Part shown: positions 27,679-35,304 of the stretch, piece by piece | Numbering within the stretch: the first letter of the stretch is position 1 | Layout of the letters: every line of letters begins with the position of its first letter | Assembly: GCA_041060555.1 (NCBI GenBank) | Contig: JBEUDS010000012.1 | Strand: one strand, 5' to 3' | Source: CAUJIW01 sp963205175 | GTDB taxonomy: Bacteria; Pseudomonadota; Alphaproteobacteria; Sphingomonadales; Sphingomonadaceae | Length of the DNA stretch: 64,000 bases | Position numbers and translations under genes: made by a program | The notes under the pieces: model-generated | Told to the model about the DNA's origin: nothing | Databases searched by the model: none | The model's input: the letters and a program-made list of their open reading frames with translations, nothing else

Positions 27679-28980
27679 CTAGAGGATGAACCGGCTGAGG
27701 TCGGTGTTCTTGGCCAGGCTGGAGAGCTGGCGGTCGACGAAGCCGGCATCGATGCGCAGGGTCTCGCCGGCGCGGTCGGTGGCGTCGAAGCTGACGTCCT
27801 CCAGCAGCTTTTCCATCACCGTCTGCAACCGGCGGGCGCCGATGTTCTCCACCGTGTCGTTGACGTCCGCCGCGATGCGGGCGATCGCCTCGATGCCGTC
27901 ATCGGTGAAGTCGAGCGTCACCACCTCGGTGGCCATCAACGCCCGATACTGGCGCAGCAGCGACGTCTCGGTGTCGGTGAGGATGCGCTTGAAGTCCTCG
28001 CGGGAGAGCCCCTTAAGCTCGACGCGGATCGGCAGGCGGCCCTGCAGTTCCGGCAGCAGGTCGGACGGCTTGGCGACGTGGAAGGCGCCTGATGCGATGA
28101 ACAGGATGTGGTCGGTCTTCACCGGGCCATGTTTGGTGGCGACCGTCGTGCCCTCGATCAGCGGCAACAGGTCGCGTTGCACGCCCTCGCGGGAGACCGA
28201 GCCGCCCTGGACGTTGGAGACGGCGATCTTGTCCACCTCGTCGAGGAAGACGATGCCGTTCTGCTCGGTGGCGCGGATCGCCTCGCGGACGATCTCCTCC
28301 TGATCCAGCCGCTTGTCAGACTCCTCCGCCAGCAGCACCTCTCGCGCCTGGTCGACGCGCATCTTGCGCCGCTTGGTGCGCGGCCCCAGCGCCTTGCCCA
28401 GCATGTCGGAGAGATTGATCATCCCCACCGAGGCGCCCGGCATGCCGGGAATCTCGAAGGCCGGCGCGCCGCCGCTGTCCTGCACCTCCATCTCCACCTC
28501 GCGGTCGTTCAGCCCGCCCTCGCGCAGCAGGCCGCGAAACTTCTCGCGGGTGGCGTCGGAGGCGTCCTTGCCCACCAGTGCTTCCAGCAGCCGGTCCTCG
28601 GCGGCCTTGCCGGCGGCCTCGGCGACGTCGCCGCGCCGGGCCTCGCGCACCAGCCGGATCGCTTCCTCGACGAGGTCGCGGATGATCGAATCGACGTCAC
28701 GGCCGACATAGCCGACCTCGGTGAACTTGGTGGCCTCGATCTTGAGGAACGGCGCGTTGGCGAGTTTCGCCAGCCGGCGGCTGATCTCGGTCTTGCCGCA
28801 GCCGGTGGGGCCGATCATCAGGATGTTCTTCGGCAGCACCTCGTCGCGCAGCGCGTCGGGCAGCTGCTGCCGGCGCCAGCGGTTGCGCAGCGCCACCGCG
28901 ACGGCCTTCTTGGCCTCGGTCTGGCCGACGATATAGCGGTCGAGGGCGGCGACGATCTGCTTGGGGGTCAGTTCCGACAT
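27679..28980 (-). CDS. hslU: ATP-dependent protease ATPase subunit HslU
   Basis: HslU is the AAA+ unfoldase of the HslVU protease. The 433-aa protein has Walker A GPTGCGKT at residues 57-64, the VGYVGRDVDSIIRDL segment, the I-domain, Walker B GIVFLDEVDKIA and the conserved C-terminal end SLAKNTDLSRFIL that inserts into HslV. ATG 28980 gives the standard MSELTPKQIV start; the frame is open to 29028 but without family similarity. It follows hslV by 78 bases. Confidence 0.97.
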   Translation of the reverse strand: MSELTPKQIVAALDRYIVGQTEAKKAVAVALRNRWRRQQLPDALRDEVLPKNILMIGPTGCGKTEISRRLAKLANAPFLKIEATKFTEVGYVGRDVDSIIRDLVEEAIRLVREARRGDVAEAAGKAAEDRLLEALVGKDASDATREKFRGLLREGGLNDREVEMEVQDSGGAPAFEIPGMPGASVGMINLSDMLGKALGPRTKRRKMRVDQAREVLLAEESDKRLDQEEIVREAIRATEQNGIVFLDEVDKIAVSNVQGGSVSREGVQRDLLPLIEGTTVATKHGPVKTDHILFIASGAFHVAKPSDLLPELQGRLPIRVELKGLSREDFKRILTDTETSLLRQYRALMATEVVTLDFTDDGIEAIARIAADVNDTVENIGARRLQTVMEKLLEDVSFDATDRAGETLRIDAGFVDRQLSSLAKNTDLSRFIL

Positions 28981-29058
28981 GTTCTGGGGCTCCACGGTGG
29001 CGGCCACCGCACTCTGGGGGGCATACAAGGTTTGGTTTCGCGATCGATTCGCCGGCCG

Positions 29059-29619
29059 TCAGGCCTCTATCGACTCGATGGTCAGGTTGCCGTTGGTGTA
29101 GACGCAGATATCGGCGGCGATCTTCATCGCCTTGCGGGCGATCGCTTCGGCGTCGAGGTCGAGGTCGATCAGCGCCCGGGCCGCCGACAGGGCATAGTTG
29201 CCGCCCGAGCCGATGCCGATCAGGCCATCCTCGGGTTCCAGCACGTCGCCGGTGCCGGTGAGCACCAGGCTGACGTTGCGGTCGGCGACCGCCATCATCG
29301 CCTCCAGCCGCCGCAGGTAGCGGTCGGTGCGCCAGTCCTTGGCCAGCTCGACACAGGCCCGGGTGAGCTGGCCGGGGTAGCGCTCCAGCTTCTGTTCCAG
29401 CCGTTCGAACAGGGTGAAAGCATCGGCGGTGGCGCCGGCGAAGCCGCCGATCACCGAGCCGTCGCCCAGCCGGCGGACCTTCTTGGCATTGCCCTTGATG
29501 ACGGTGTTGCCGAGACTCACCTGGCCGTCGCCTGCCACGACGACGCGGCCGCCCTTGCGGACCGCGAGAATGGTGGTGCCGTGCCAGTTGGCGGCATCGA
29601 AAACGGATGGTTGCGACAC
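29059..29619 (-). CDS. hslV: ATP-dependent protease peptidase subunit HslV
   Basis: HslV is the proteasome-like threonine peptidase chamber. GTG 29619, with AGGAG seven bases upstream, gives 186 aa. The protein begins with a 14-residue leader ending in WHG, and the mature enzyme would start at Thr15 (TTILAVRKGG), the catalytic nucleophile; VVVAGDGQVSLGNTVIKGNA follows. The leader is longer than the single Met of Escherichia coli HslV, a known alphaproteobacterial trait. A possible heat-shock promoter lies at 29674-29702. Confidence 0.96.
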   Translation of the reverse strand: MSQPSVFDAANWHGTTILAVRKGGRVVVAGDGQVSLGNTVIKGNAKKVRRLGDGSVIGGFAGATADAFTLFERLEQKLERYPGQLTRACVELAKDWRTDRYLRRLEAMMAVADRNVSLVLTGTGDVLEPEDGLIGIGSGGNYALSAARALIDLDLDAEAIARKAMKIAADICVYTNGNLTIESIEA

Positions 29620-29673
29620 GTTCGGGCTCCTGGGGGCTGGCTGACGCGGCCGGGTGGGCGGGTTCGACTGCCG

Positions 29674-29702
29674 ATATGGGAAGCCCGGCGGCCGATGCAA
29701 CG
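29674..29702 (-). promoter_or_regulatory. Possible sigma32-type promoter of hslVU
   Basis: On the minus strand, CGTTGCAT is followed about 15 bases later by CCCATAT, which resembles the CCCCATnT -10 of heat-shock promoters; the -35 match is only partial (TTG-A). It would give a leader of about 50 nt to the GTG at 29619. A CTTGAA also occurs nearby (about 29713-29718) at a less good distance. Weak evidence, supported mainly by the known heat control of hslVU. Confidence 0.3.
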
Positions 29703-29801
29703 GGCAGAGGTAGCCTTCAAGGTTTGGAAACGATAGTGTGTCATGCACGGGTGCCGATGTGCGCAGGCACGTTGGAGCAGCATCACGGAGGGGTGAAGGA
29801 C

Positions 29802-31211
29802 ATGGCGGGGCGGGTTTTGCTGGTGGAGTTCAACGAACTTTCACCAACGTTGATGAACAAGTGGATCGCCGAGGGCATCCTGCCCAATTTCCAGCGGCTG
29901 CGTGACCGCTCGGCGGTTTATGTCACCGAGCCGGACGAGACCAACCCGGTCAACCTGGAGCCATGGATCCAGTGGTATTCGCTGCACACCGGCCTGCCGT
30001 TCAGCCAGCATGGCGTGTTTCACCTCACCGACGGCCCGCGCGCCGGCCATGACGATCTGTTCTCGCTGCTGCTTGCCAGCGGCGCGACCGTCGGCTGCGG
30101 AGGCAGCATGAACGTCAAGGCGTTCAAGGGCGAGGGTTCGTTCTTCATCGCCGACCCGTGGTGCGACGGCCAGCCCGCCTGGCCGGAGGATCTCAATACC
30201 TTCCAGCGCTTCGTCGCCCAGTCGGTGCGCGAGCACACCAACCCCGCCGGTTCCGGCGGCGCGGTGACGCCGGCCCAGTTCGTCGCCTTCATGGCCCGTC
30301 ACGGGCTGAGCCCGGCGACCGTTGCCTCGACGGTGCGGCAGCTGCTGTCGGAAAAGATGAGCGATCCCAAGCTGAACTGGAAGCGCCCGGCGATCCTCGA
30401 CCGGATGAATCTCGATCTGTTCAGCCATCTCTACCGCCGCCACCGGCCGGCCTTCGCGACCTTCTTCTCCAACAGCACGGCGCATTTGCAACACTGCTAC
30501 TGGCGCCACATGGAACCAGACGTCTTCACCATCCGCCCCAGCGACAAGGAGCTGGCGCTTTATGGGGACGCCGTGCGGTTCGGCTATGTCGAGATGGACC
30601 GGATGATCGGCCGCCTGCAGGCGTTGCTGGAGCCCGGCGACCTGATGCTGCTCGCCACGGCGCTCAGCCAGCAGCCCTTCCTGCGCCGTGAGGCCGATGG
30701 CGGCCAGCTGTTCTACCGGCCGCGCGCGGTGGAGACCCTGCTTGCCGACCTCGGTGTGCGCTACCGCGATGTCGAGCCGGTGATGACGCACCAGTTCATG
30801 ATCCGGTTCGAGTCCACCGACGAGGCCGAGGCCGCCGCCGCCTTGCTGCGCGGGCTGGCGGTCGATGGCAAGCCGCTGATCGGCATGCAGGATCATGGCG
30901 CCGAGGGGCTTTACTTCGGCTGCCAGATCAGCCGCCAGATCGGCCCGGAGGCGGTCATCACGTCCGCCATCTCCAACCGGAGCTGGCGCTTCTTTGACTG
31001 GTTCTACCAGATCGACGGCATGAAGAGCGGCTGTCACCATCCCGATGGCATCCTGTGGCTGGGCACCGGCGAGCATGTCGACGCCGGGCGCTGCTCGATT
31101 CTCGATGTGTTCCCGACGGTGCTGGAGGCGCTGGGCCGGGGCCACCTGATCCCGTCCGACCGCACTGGCCGCAACCTGCTGCCGGCCCCGGCGGCCCGGC
31201 GCGCCGCCTGA
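29802..31211 (+). CDS. Alkaline phosphatase-superfamily hydrolase, unknown substrate
   Basis: 469-aa soluble protein that reads as a type I phosphodiesterase/sulfatase-like member of the alkaline phosphatase superfamily. It begins RVLLVEFNELSPTLMNKW, has the LHTGLPFSQHG motif seen near the active site of such enzymes, NSTAHLQHCYW, and a C-terminal DVFPTVLEALG segment typical of the fold's end. The usual N-terminal metal-binding Asp is replaced by Glu-Phe-Asn-Glu, so activity is uncertain. GGAGGGG lies about nine bases before ATG 29802. It is divergent from hslV and ends in a repeat tract. No pathway partner is visible. Confidence 0.68.
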   Translation: MAGRVLLVEFNELSPTLMNKWIAEGILPNFQRLRDRSAVYVTEPDETNPVNLEPWIQWYSLHTGLPFSQHGVFHLTDGPRAGHDDLFSLLLASGATVGCGGSMNVKAFKGEGSFFIADPWCDGQPAWPEDLNTFQRFVAQSVREHTNPAGSGGAVTPAQFVAFMARHGLSPATVASTVRQLLSEKMSDPKLNWKRPAILDRMNLDLFSHLYRRHRPAFATFFSNSTAHLQHCYWRHMEPDVFTIRPSDKELALYGDAVRFGYVEMDRMIGRLQALLEPGDLMLLATALSQQPFLRREADGGQLFYRPRAVETLLADLGVRYRDVEPVMTHQFMIRFESTDEAEAAAALLRGLAVDGKPLIGMQDHGAEGLYFGCQISRQIGPEAVITSAISNRSWRFFDWFYQIDGMKSGCHHPDGILWLGTGEHVDAGRCSILDVFPTVLEALGRGHLIPSDRTGRNLLPAPAARRAA

Positions 31212-31281
31212 GGCGGCAGCCGGGGAGATCACCGCCCGAGGCGGCAGCCGGGGAGATCGCCGCCCGAGGCGGCAGCCGGGG
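31210..31281 (+). repeat. 28-bp tandem direct repeats (2.6 copies)
   Basis: Unit starts GAGGCGGCAGCCGGGG and is 28 bp long: copies at 31210-31237 and 31238-31265 differ by one base (ATCACC/ATCGCC), and a partial third covers 31266-31281. The first copy overlaps the upstream stop codon. At each junction CCGCC(C)GAGGCGG forms a small palindrome. Confidence 0.85.
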
Positions 31282-31352
31282 CAGCGGTGGAATGGACGAC
31301 GGTGGCCGGGACAGCCTTCGTGTGCGCCTAGCCCGTCAGGTGCGCATAAATC

Positions 31353-31382
31353 GTGGCACCGATAGCGATGCGCTGCTATAGC
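31353..31382 (+). promoter_or_regulatory. Possible promoter of the his operon
   Basis: GTGGCA (31353-31358) and TATAGC (31377-31382) are 18 bases apart, ending 22 bases before the hisB ATG. The -10 is the same hexamer as before rimP. Match of the -35 is moderate, so this is tentative. Confidence 0.38.
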
Positions 31383-31404
31383 CCGCTCGATTGGAGCAGG
31401 TGGC

Positions 31405-32004
31405 ATGCGCACGGCAAAGATTGAACGCAAGACCAAGGAGACGCAGATCAGCGTCGCCCTGAACCTCGATGGCACCGGCGAGTACACGGTCTCGACCGGC
31501 ATCGGTTTTCTCGATCACATGCTGGAGCAGCTCTCCCGCCATTCGCTGATCGACCTCGACGTCGCGGCGACGGGTGATCTGCACATCGACTTCCACCACA
31601 CTACCGAGGACAGCGGCATCGCCATCGGCCAGGCGGTGGCGAAAGCCGCGGGCGACCTGAAGGGCATCACCCGCTACGCCGACGCGCTGATCCCGATGGA
31701 CGAGACGCTGACCCGGGTCGCCATCGACATTTCCGGCCGGCCCTATCTGGTCTGGAAGGTCGAGTTCTCGCGCGACAAGCTGGGTGACATGGACACCGAG
31801 CTGTTCAAGGAATGGTTCCAGGCCTTCGCCCAGGCGGCCGGCGTGACGCTGCATGTCGAGACGCTCTATGGCAGCAACAATCACCACATCGTCGAATCCT
31901 GCTATAAGGGTCTGGCGCGGGCGCTGCGGGCGGCGCTTACCATCGATCCGCGCAAGGCCGATGCCGTGCCGTCGACCAAGGGAACGCTGGGCGGCACCCT
32001 GTAA
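31405..32004 (+). CDS. hisB: Imidazoleglycerol-phosphate dehydratase
   Basis: HisB converts imidazole glycerol phosphate to imidazole acetol phosphate in histidine synthesis. The 199-aa single-domain protein has the two metal-binding repeats, DFHHTTEDSGIAIG and GSNNHHIVESCYKG, plus GFLDHMLEQLSRHS. It is monofunctional, without a HisB-N phosphatase domain. First gene of hisB-hisH-hisA-hisF-hisE, with GGAGCAGG before the ATG. Confidence 0.97.
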   Translation: MRTAKIERKTKETQISVALNLDGTGEYTVSTGIGFLDHMLEQLSRHSLIDLDVAATGDLHIDFHHTTEDSGIAIGQAVAKAAGDLKGITRYADALIPMDETLTRVAIDISGRPYLVWKVEFSRDKLGDMDTELFKEWFQAFAQAAGVTLHVETLYGSNNHHIVESCYKGLARALRAALTIDPRKADAVPSTKGTLGGTL

Positions 32005-32030
32005 GCGTCTGGTTTGGAGTAAAGGCACCC

Positions 32031-32687
32031 GTGGCAGAACGTCTGGCGATCATCGACTACGGCTCGGGCAACCTGCGCTCGGCCGCCAAGGCGCTGGAGC
32101 GCGCCGCCGCCGATCTTGGCCGCGAGGTCGCGGTCAGCGTCACCGGTGATGCCCGGCTGGTCGCTCAGGCCGACCGCGTCGTGCTGCCGGGCGTTGGCGC
32201 CTTCGGCCAGTGCGCCACCGCGCTGCGCTCGATCGCCGGCATGGAGGCGGCGTTGCAGCAGGCGGTGATCGAGGGCGGCCGGCCGTTCCTGGGCATCTGC
32301 GTCGGCATGCAGCTGATGGCCCGGCGTGGCCTGGAGCACGGTCTGCACCAGGGGCTGGGCTGGGTGCCCGGCGACGTGGTGCGGCTGTCGCCCAACGATC
32401 CGCGGCTGAAGGTGCCGCACATGGGCTGGAACAAGGTCGCCTTCACCGAGGCCGGCCGCGCCCATCCGGTGCTGGCGCGGCTGGAGAACGACGGCTTCGC
32501 CTACTTCGTGCACAGCTACCATCTGGAGCCCGAGGAGCCGGCGCATGTGCTGGCGCGCACCGACTATGGCGGGCCGGTGACCGCGATCGTCGGCCGTGAC
32601 AACCTGCTCGGCACCCAGTTTCATCCCGAGAAGAGCCAGGATTACGGCCTGGCGTTGTTGCGTGCGTTTCTGGAGTGGAAGCCATGA
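32031..32687 (+). CDS. hisH: Imidazole glycerol phosphate synthase, glutamine amidotransferase subunit
   Basis: HisH hydrolyses glutamine and channels ammonia to HisF. The 218-aa class I amidotransferase has the triad Cys90 (GICVGMQ), His198 and Glu200 (TQFHPEKSQ), and begins AIIDYGSGNLRS. Start is GTG 32031. The stop codon overlaps the hisA ATG (ATGA), so the two are coupled. HisH and HisF act as a heterodimer, and both genes are here. Confidence 0.97.
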   Translation: MAERLAIIDYGSGNLRSAAKALERAAADLGREVAVSVTGDARLVAQADRVVLPGVGAFGQCATALRSIAGMEAALQQAVIEGGRPFLGICVGMQLMARRGLEHGLHQGLGWVPGDVVRLSPNDPRLKVPHMGWNKVAFTEAGRAHPVLARLENDGFAYFVHSYHLEPEEPAHVLARTDYGGPVTAIVGRDNLLGTQFHPEKSQDYGLALLRAFLEWKP

Positions 32688-33439
32688 GCTTCACGATTTT
32701 CCCGGCGATCGACCTCAAGGGCGGCCAGGTGGTGCGCCTGAAGGAGGGCCTGATGGACCAGGCCACGGTGTTCAACACCGACCCCGCCGCCCAGGCCCGC
32801 AGCTTCGGCGCCCAGGGGGCGGCCTGGCTGCACATTGTCGACCTCGACGGCGCCTTCGCCGGCGAGCCGCGCAACGCGGCCGCGGTGGAGGCGATCATCG
32901 CCGCCTTTCCGGGCAAGACCCAGGTCGGCGGCGGCATCCGTGACGATGCCACCATCGAGCGCTGGCTGGGGCTGGGCGTCGCCCGCGTCGTCATCGGCAC
33001 CGCCGCGCTGAAGAACCCGGCGCTGGTCAAGGCCGCCGCCGCCCGTCATCCGGGCCGCATCGTGGTGGCGGTGGACGCCCGCGACGGCATGGTGGCGACC
33101 GATGGCTGGGCCGCCGTCTCCGACGTGCCGGTGGCGGCGCTGGCGCAGCGCTTCGAGGATGCCGGCGTCGCCGCCGTGCTGTTCACCGACGTCGGCCGCG
33201 ACGGCCTGCTCAAGGGCTGCAACGTCGAGGCGACGGTGGCGCTGGCGGAAGCCACCACCCTGCCGGTCATCGCCTCGGGCGGCGTTGCCGACATCGCCGA
33301 CATCGAGGCGCTGGTGGCGGCCGCCGGCACGGTGAAGGGCCGGCTGGAAGGCGTCATCAGCGGCCGGGCGATCTATGACGGCCGGCTCGACCTCGGTGCG
33401 GCGCTGGCCTGCGCGCGCGTGGAGGTGGGGGCGGCATGA
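32684..33439 (+). CDS. hisA: ProFAR isomerase HisA
   Basis: 1-(5-phosphoribosyl)-5-[(5-phosphoribosylamino)methylideneamino]imidazole-4-carboxamide isomerase, a TIM barrel of 251 aa. It starts FTIFPAIDLKGGQVVRLKEG with the first catalytic Asp, and has GGGIRDDATIERWL, VDARDGMVATDGW and FTDVGRDGLLKGCN in the second half. ATG 32684 overlaps the hisH stop; a GTG nine bases upstream is less likely. hisF follows with another four-base overlap. Confidence 0.97.
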   Translation: MSFTIFPAIDLKGGQVVRLKEGLMDQATVFNTDPAAQARSFGAQGAAWLHIVDLDGAFAGEPRNAAAVEAIIAAFPGKTQVGGGIRDDATIERWLGLGVARVVIGTAALKNPALVKAAAARHPGRIVVAVDARDGMVATDGWAAVSDVPVAALAQRFEDAGVAAVLFTDVGRDGLLKGCNVEATVALAEATTLPVIASGGVADIADIEALVAAAGTVKGRLEGVISGRAIYDGRLDLGAALACARVEVGAA

Positions 33440-34251
33440 TGCTGACCAAGCGCGTCATCCCCTGCCTTGATGTCAAGGACGGTCGCGTGGTCAAGGGCGT
33501 GCAGTTCCTTGATCTGGTGGACGCCGGCGATCCGGTCGAACAGGCCAAGGTCTATGACGCCGCCGGCGCCGACGAGCTGTGCTTCCTCGACATCACGGCG
33601 TCGTCCGACAACCGCGGCATCATCCTCGACGTGGTGCGCCGCACGGCGGAAGCCTGCTTCATGCCGCTCACCGTGGGCGGCGGCGTCCGCACCGCCGACG
33701 ACGTGCGCCGGCTGCTGCTGGCCGGCGCCGACAAGGTGTCGGTCAACACCGCGGCCGTGCAGCGACCCGAGCTGGTGCGCGAGCTGGCCGAACAGTTCGG
33801 CAGCCAGTGCATCGTCGTCGCCATCGACGCCAAGCGGGTGAATGCCGAGGGCGAGCCGGACCGCTGGGAGATTTTCACCCACGGCGGCCGTACCCCCACC
33901 GGCATCGATGCCATCGCCTTCGCCCGCCAGGTCGTCGACCTCGGCGCCGGCGAGATCCTGCTGACCTCGATGGACCGCGACGGCGCCAGGAGCGGCTATG
34001 ACCTGGCGCTGACCCGGGCGATCGCGGACGCCGTCAGCGTGCCGGTGATCGCTTCTGGCGGCGTCGGCTCGCTCGACCATCTGGTCGAGGGCGTCTCGAC
34101 CGGCGGCGCCGACGCGGTGCTGGCGGCCTCGATCTTCCACTTCGGCACCCACACGGTGGGCGAGGCCAAGCAGCACATGGCCGAGGCCGGGCTGCCGGTG
34201 CGCCTGCAGGCCGCCCCGCCGGTTCGTGCGTCGGCCCGGGTGACGTCATGA
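33436..34251 (+). CDS. hisF: Imidazole glycerol phosphate synthase, cyclase subunit
   Basis: HisF makes imidazole glycerol phosphate and AICAR using ammonia from HisH. The 271-aa TIM barrel starts LTKRVIPCLDVKDGRVVKGVQF, with the catalytic Asp, and has GAGEILLTSMDRDG and the phosphate loops ASGGVGSLDHL. Two ATGs in a row open the frame at 33436. It ends with about 15 residues beyond the usual family end. Overlaps hisA upstream and hisE downstream by four bases each. Confidence 0.97.
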   Translation: MMLTKRVIPCLDVKDGRVVKGVQFLDLVDAGDPVEQAKVYDAAGADELCFLDITASSDNRGIILDVVRRTAEACFMPLTVGGGVRTADDVRRLLLAGADKVSVNTAAVQRPELVRELAEQFGSQCIVVAIDAKRVNAEGEPDRWEIFTHGGRTPTGIDAIAFARQVVDLGAGEILLTSMDRDGARSGYDLALTRAIADAVSVPVIASGGVGSLDHLVEGVSTGGADAVLAASIFHFGTHTVGEAKQHMAEAGLPVRLQAAPPVRASARVTS

Positions 34252-34574
34252 CGTCGGCGCCCGACCAGATCGCCACGCTCTACGCCACGGTACTGGCCCG
34301 TCGCGCGGCCGATCCGTCGGCGAGCTATGTCGCCAAGCTCACCGCCAGGGGGCGGGCGAAGATCGCCCAGAAGGTCGGCGAGGAAGGCCTTGAGACGGCG
34401 CTGGCGGCCGTCGGCGAGGGGCGGGCCCAGGTGATCGCCGAATCCGCCGACCTGCTGTTCCATCTGGCGGTGCTGTGGGCCGACTGCGGCATCACCCCCG
34501 ATGACGTGATGGCGGAGCTGGCCCGCCGCGAAGGCACCTCGGGGCTGGCCGAGAAGGCCGCGCGCAAGGACTGA
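34248..34574 (+). CDS. hisE: Phosphoribosyl-ATP pyrophosphatase
   Basis: HisE hydrolyses PR-ATP to PR-AMP, the second step of histidine synthesis. The 108-aa all-alpha MazG-like protein has KIAQKVGEEGLETALAA with the metal-binding glutamates and ESADLLFHLAVLWADCG. It is monofunctional; hisI is not in this window. Coupled to hisF by an ATGA overlap. Confidence 0.95.
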   Translation: MTSAPDQIATLYATVLARRAADPSASYVAKLTARGRAKIAQKVGEEGLETALAAVGEGRAQVIAESADLLFHLAVLWADCGITPDDVMAELARREGTSGLAEKAARKD

Positions 34575-34577
34575 GGC

Positions 34578-34612
34578 GCCGTCGCCGGCCGATGCCGGCC
34601 CCTCTCGACGGC
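34578..34612 (+). terminator. GC-rich hairpin after hisE
   Basis: GCCGTCG (34578-34584) and CGACGGC (34606-34612) enclose an inner GCCGGC/GCCGGC stem (34584-34599). There is no T tract, so it may be a weak terminator or an mRNA 3'-end-stabilising structure between hisE and the HIT gene. Confidence 0.4.
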
Positions 34613-34667
34613 AGGCGGGGCGACCGGCTATCACGGGGGCGACCCGTGTTGACCCAGGAGCGATTCC

Positions 34668-35051
34668 ATGGCCGTCCAGAGCCTCGAACCCTATGACGAC
34701 AACAACATCTTCGCCCGTATCCTGCGCGGCGAAATTCCGGCGCGGAAGGTCTATGAGGACGAGTTCGCGCTGGCCTTCCACGACATCAACCCGCAGGCGC
34801 CGACCCATGTGCTGGTGATCCCCAAGGGGCGCTACGTGTCGTGGGCGGACTTCGCCGCCGGCGCGCCGGACGCGCTGATCGCCGGCTTCATCCGCGCCGT
34901 CGGCAAGACCGCCGAGGCGCTCGGCGTGGTCGCCGACGGGTATCGCCTGCTGGCCAACGCCGGGCCGCACTCCCACCAGGAAGTGCCGCACCTGCATGTC
35001 CATGTGTTCGCCGGCCGGCCGCTGGGGCCGATGCTGGTCCGCCACGACTGA
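34668..35051 (+). CDS. HIT-family nucleotide hydrolase (HinT-like)
   Basis: 127-aa histidine-triad protein. DNNIFARILRGEIPARKVYED and the catalytic HLHVHVFAG motif place it in the Hint/PKCI branch, which hydrolyses purine nucleoside phosphoramidates such as AMP-lysine. It lies 93 bases after hisE; HIT genes next to hisE are recurrent in alphaproteobacteria. CAGGAG is a fair Shine-Dalgarno. The physiological substrate is unknown. Confidence 0.9.
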   Translation: MAVQSLEPYDDNNIFARILRGEIPARKVYEDEFALAFHDINPQAPTHVLVIPKGRYVSWADFAAGAPDALIAGFIRAVGKTAEALGVVADGYRLLANAGPHSHQEVPHLHVHVFAGRPLGPMLVRHD

Positions 35052-35304
35052 ACGGCCCGGCGGCCAAGATAGGTATTTAGCAATTTTATCTTGCTTTATC
35101 CCTTTAGTCCTGCCATGGTCGTGGTCGGAGCGGTTGGGTCGCGGCCATGGTGGCGGCGTCGCCCGGGGAGGGGGAGGCGCGGGTGATGCGGCGGGCGTGG
35201 TCGAAGGCGTCACGCAATTTTCTGTCTTTGCCGGGGGCGACGCACCGGCTAGCGTGGCGGCATAATCTTATTGATCCCGCGTGATGCGGGAGGGGGAAAT
35301 CCAC

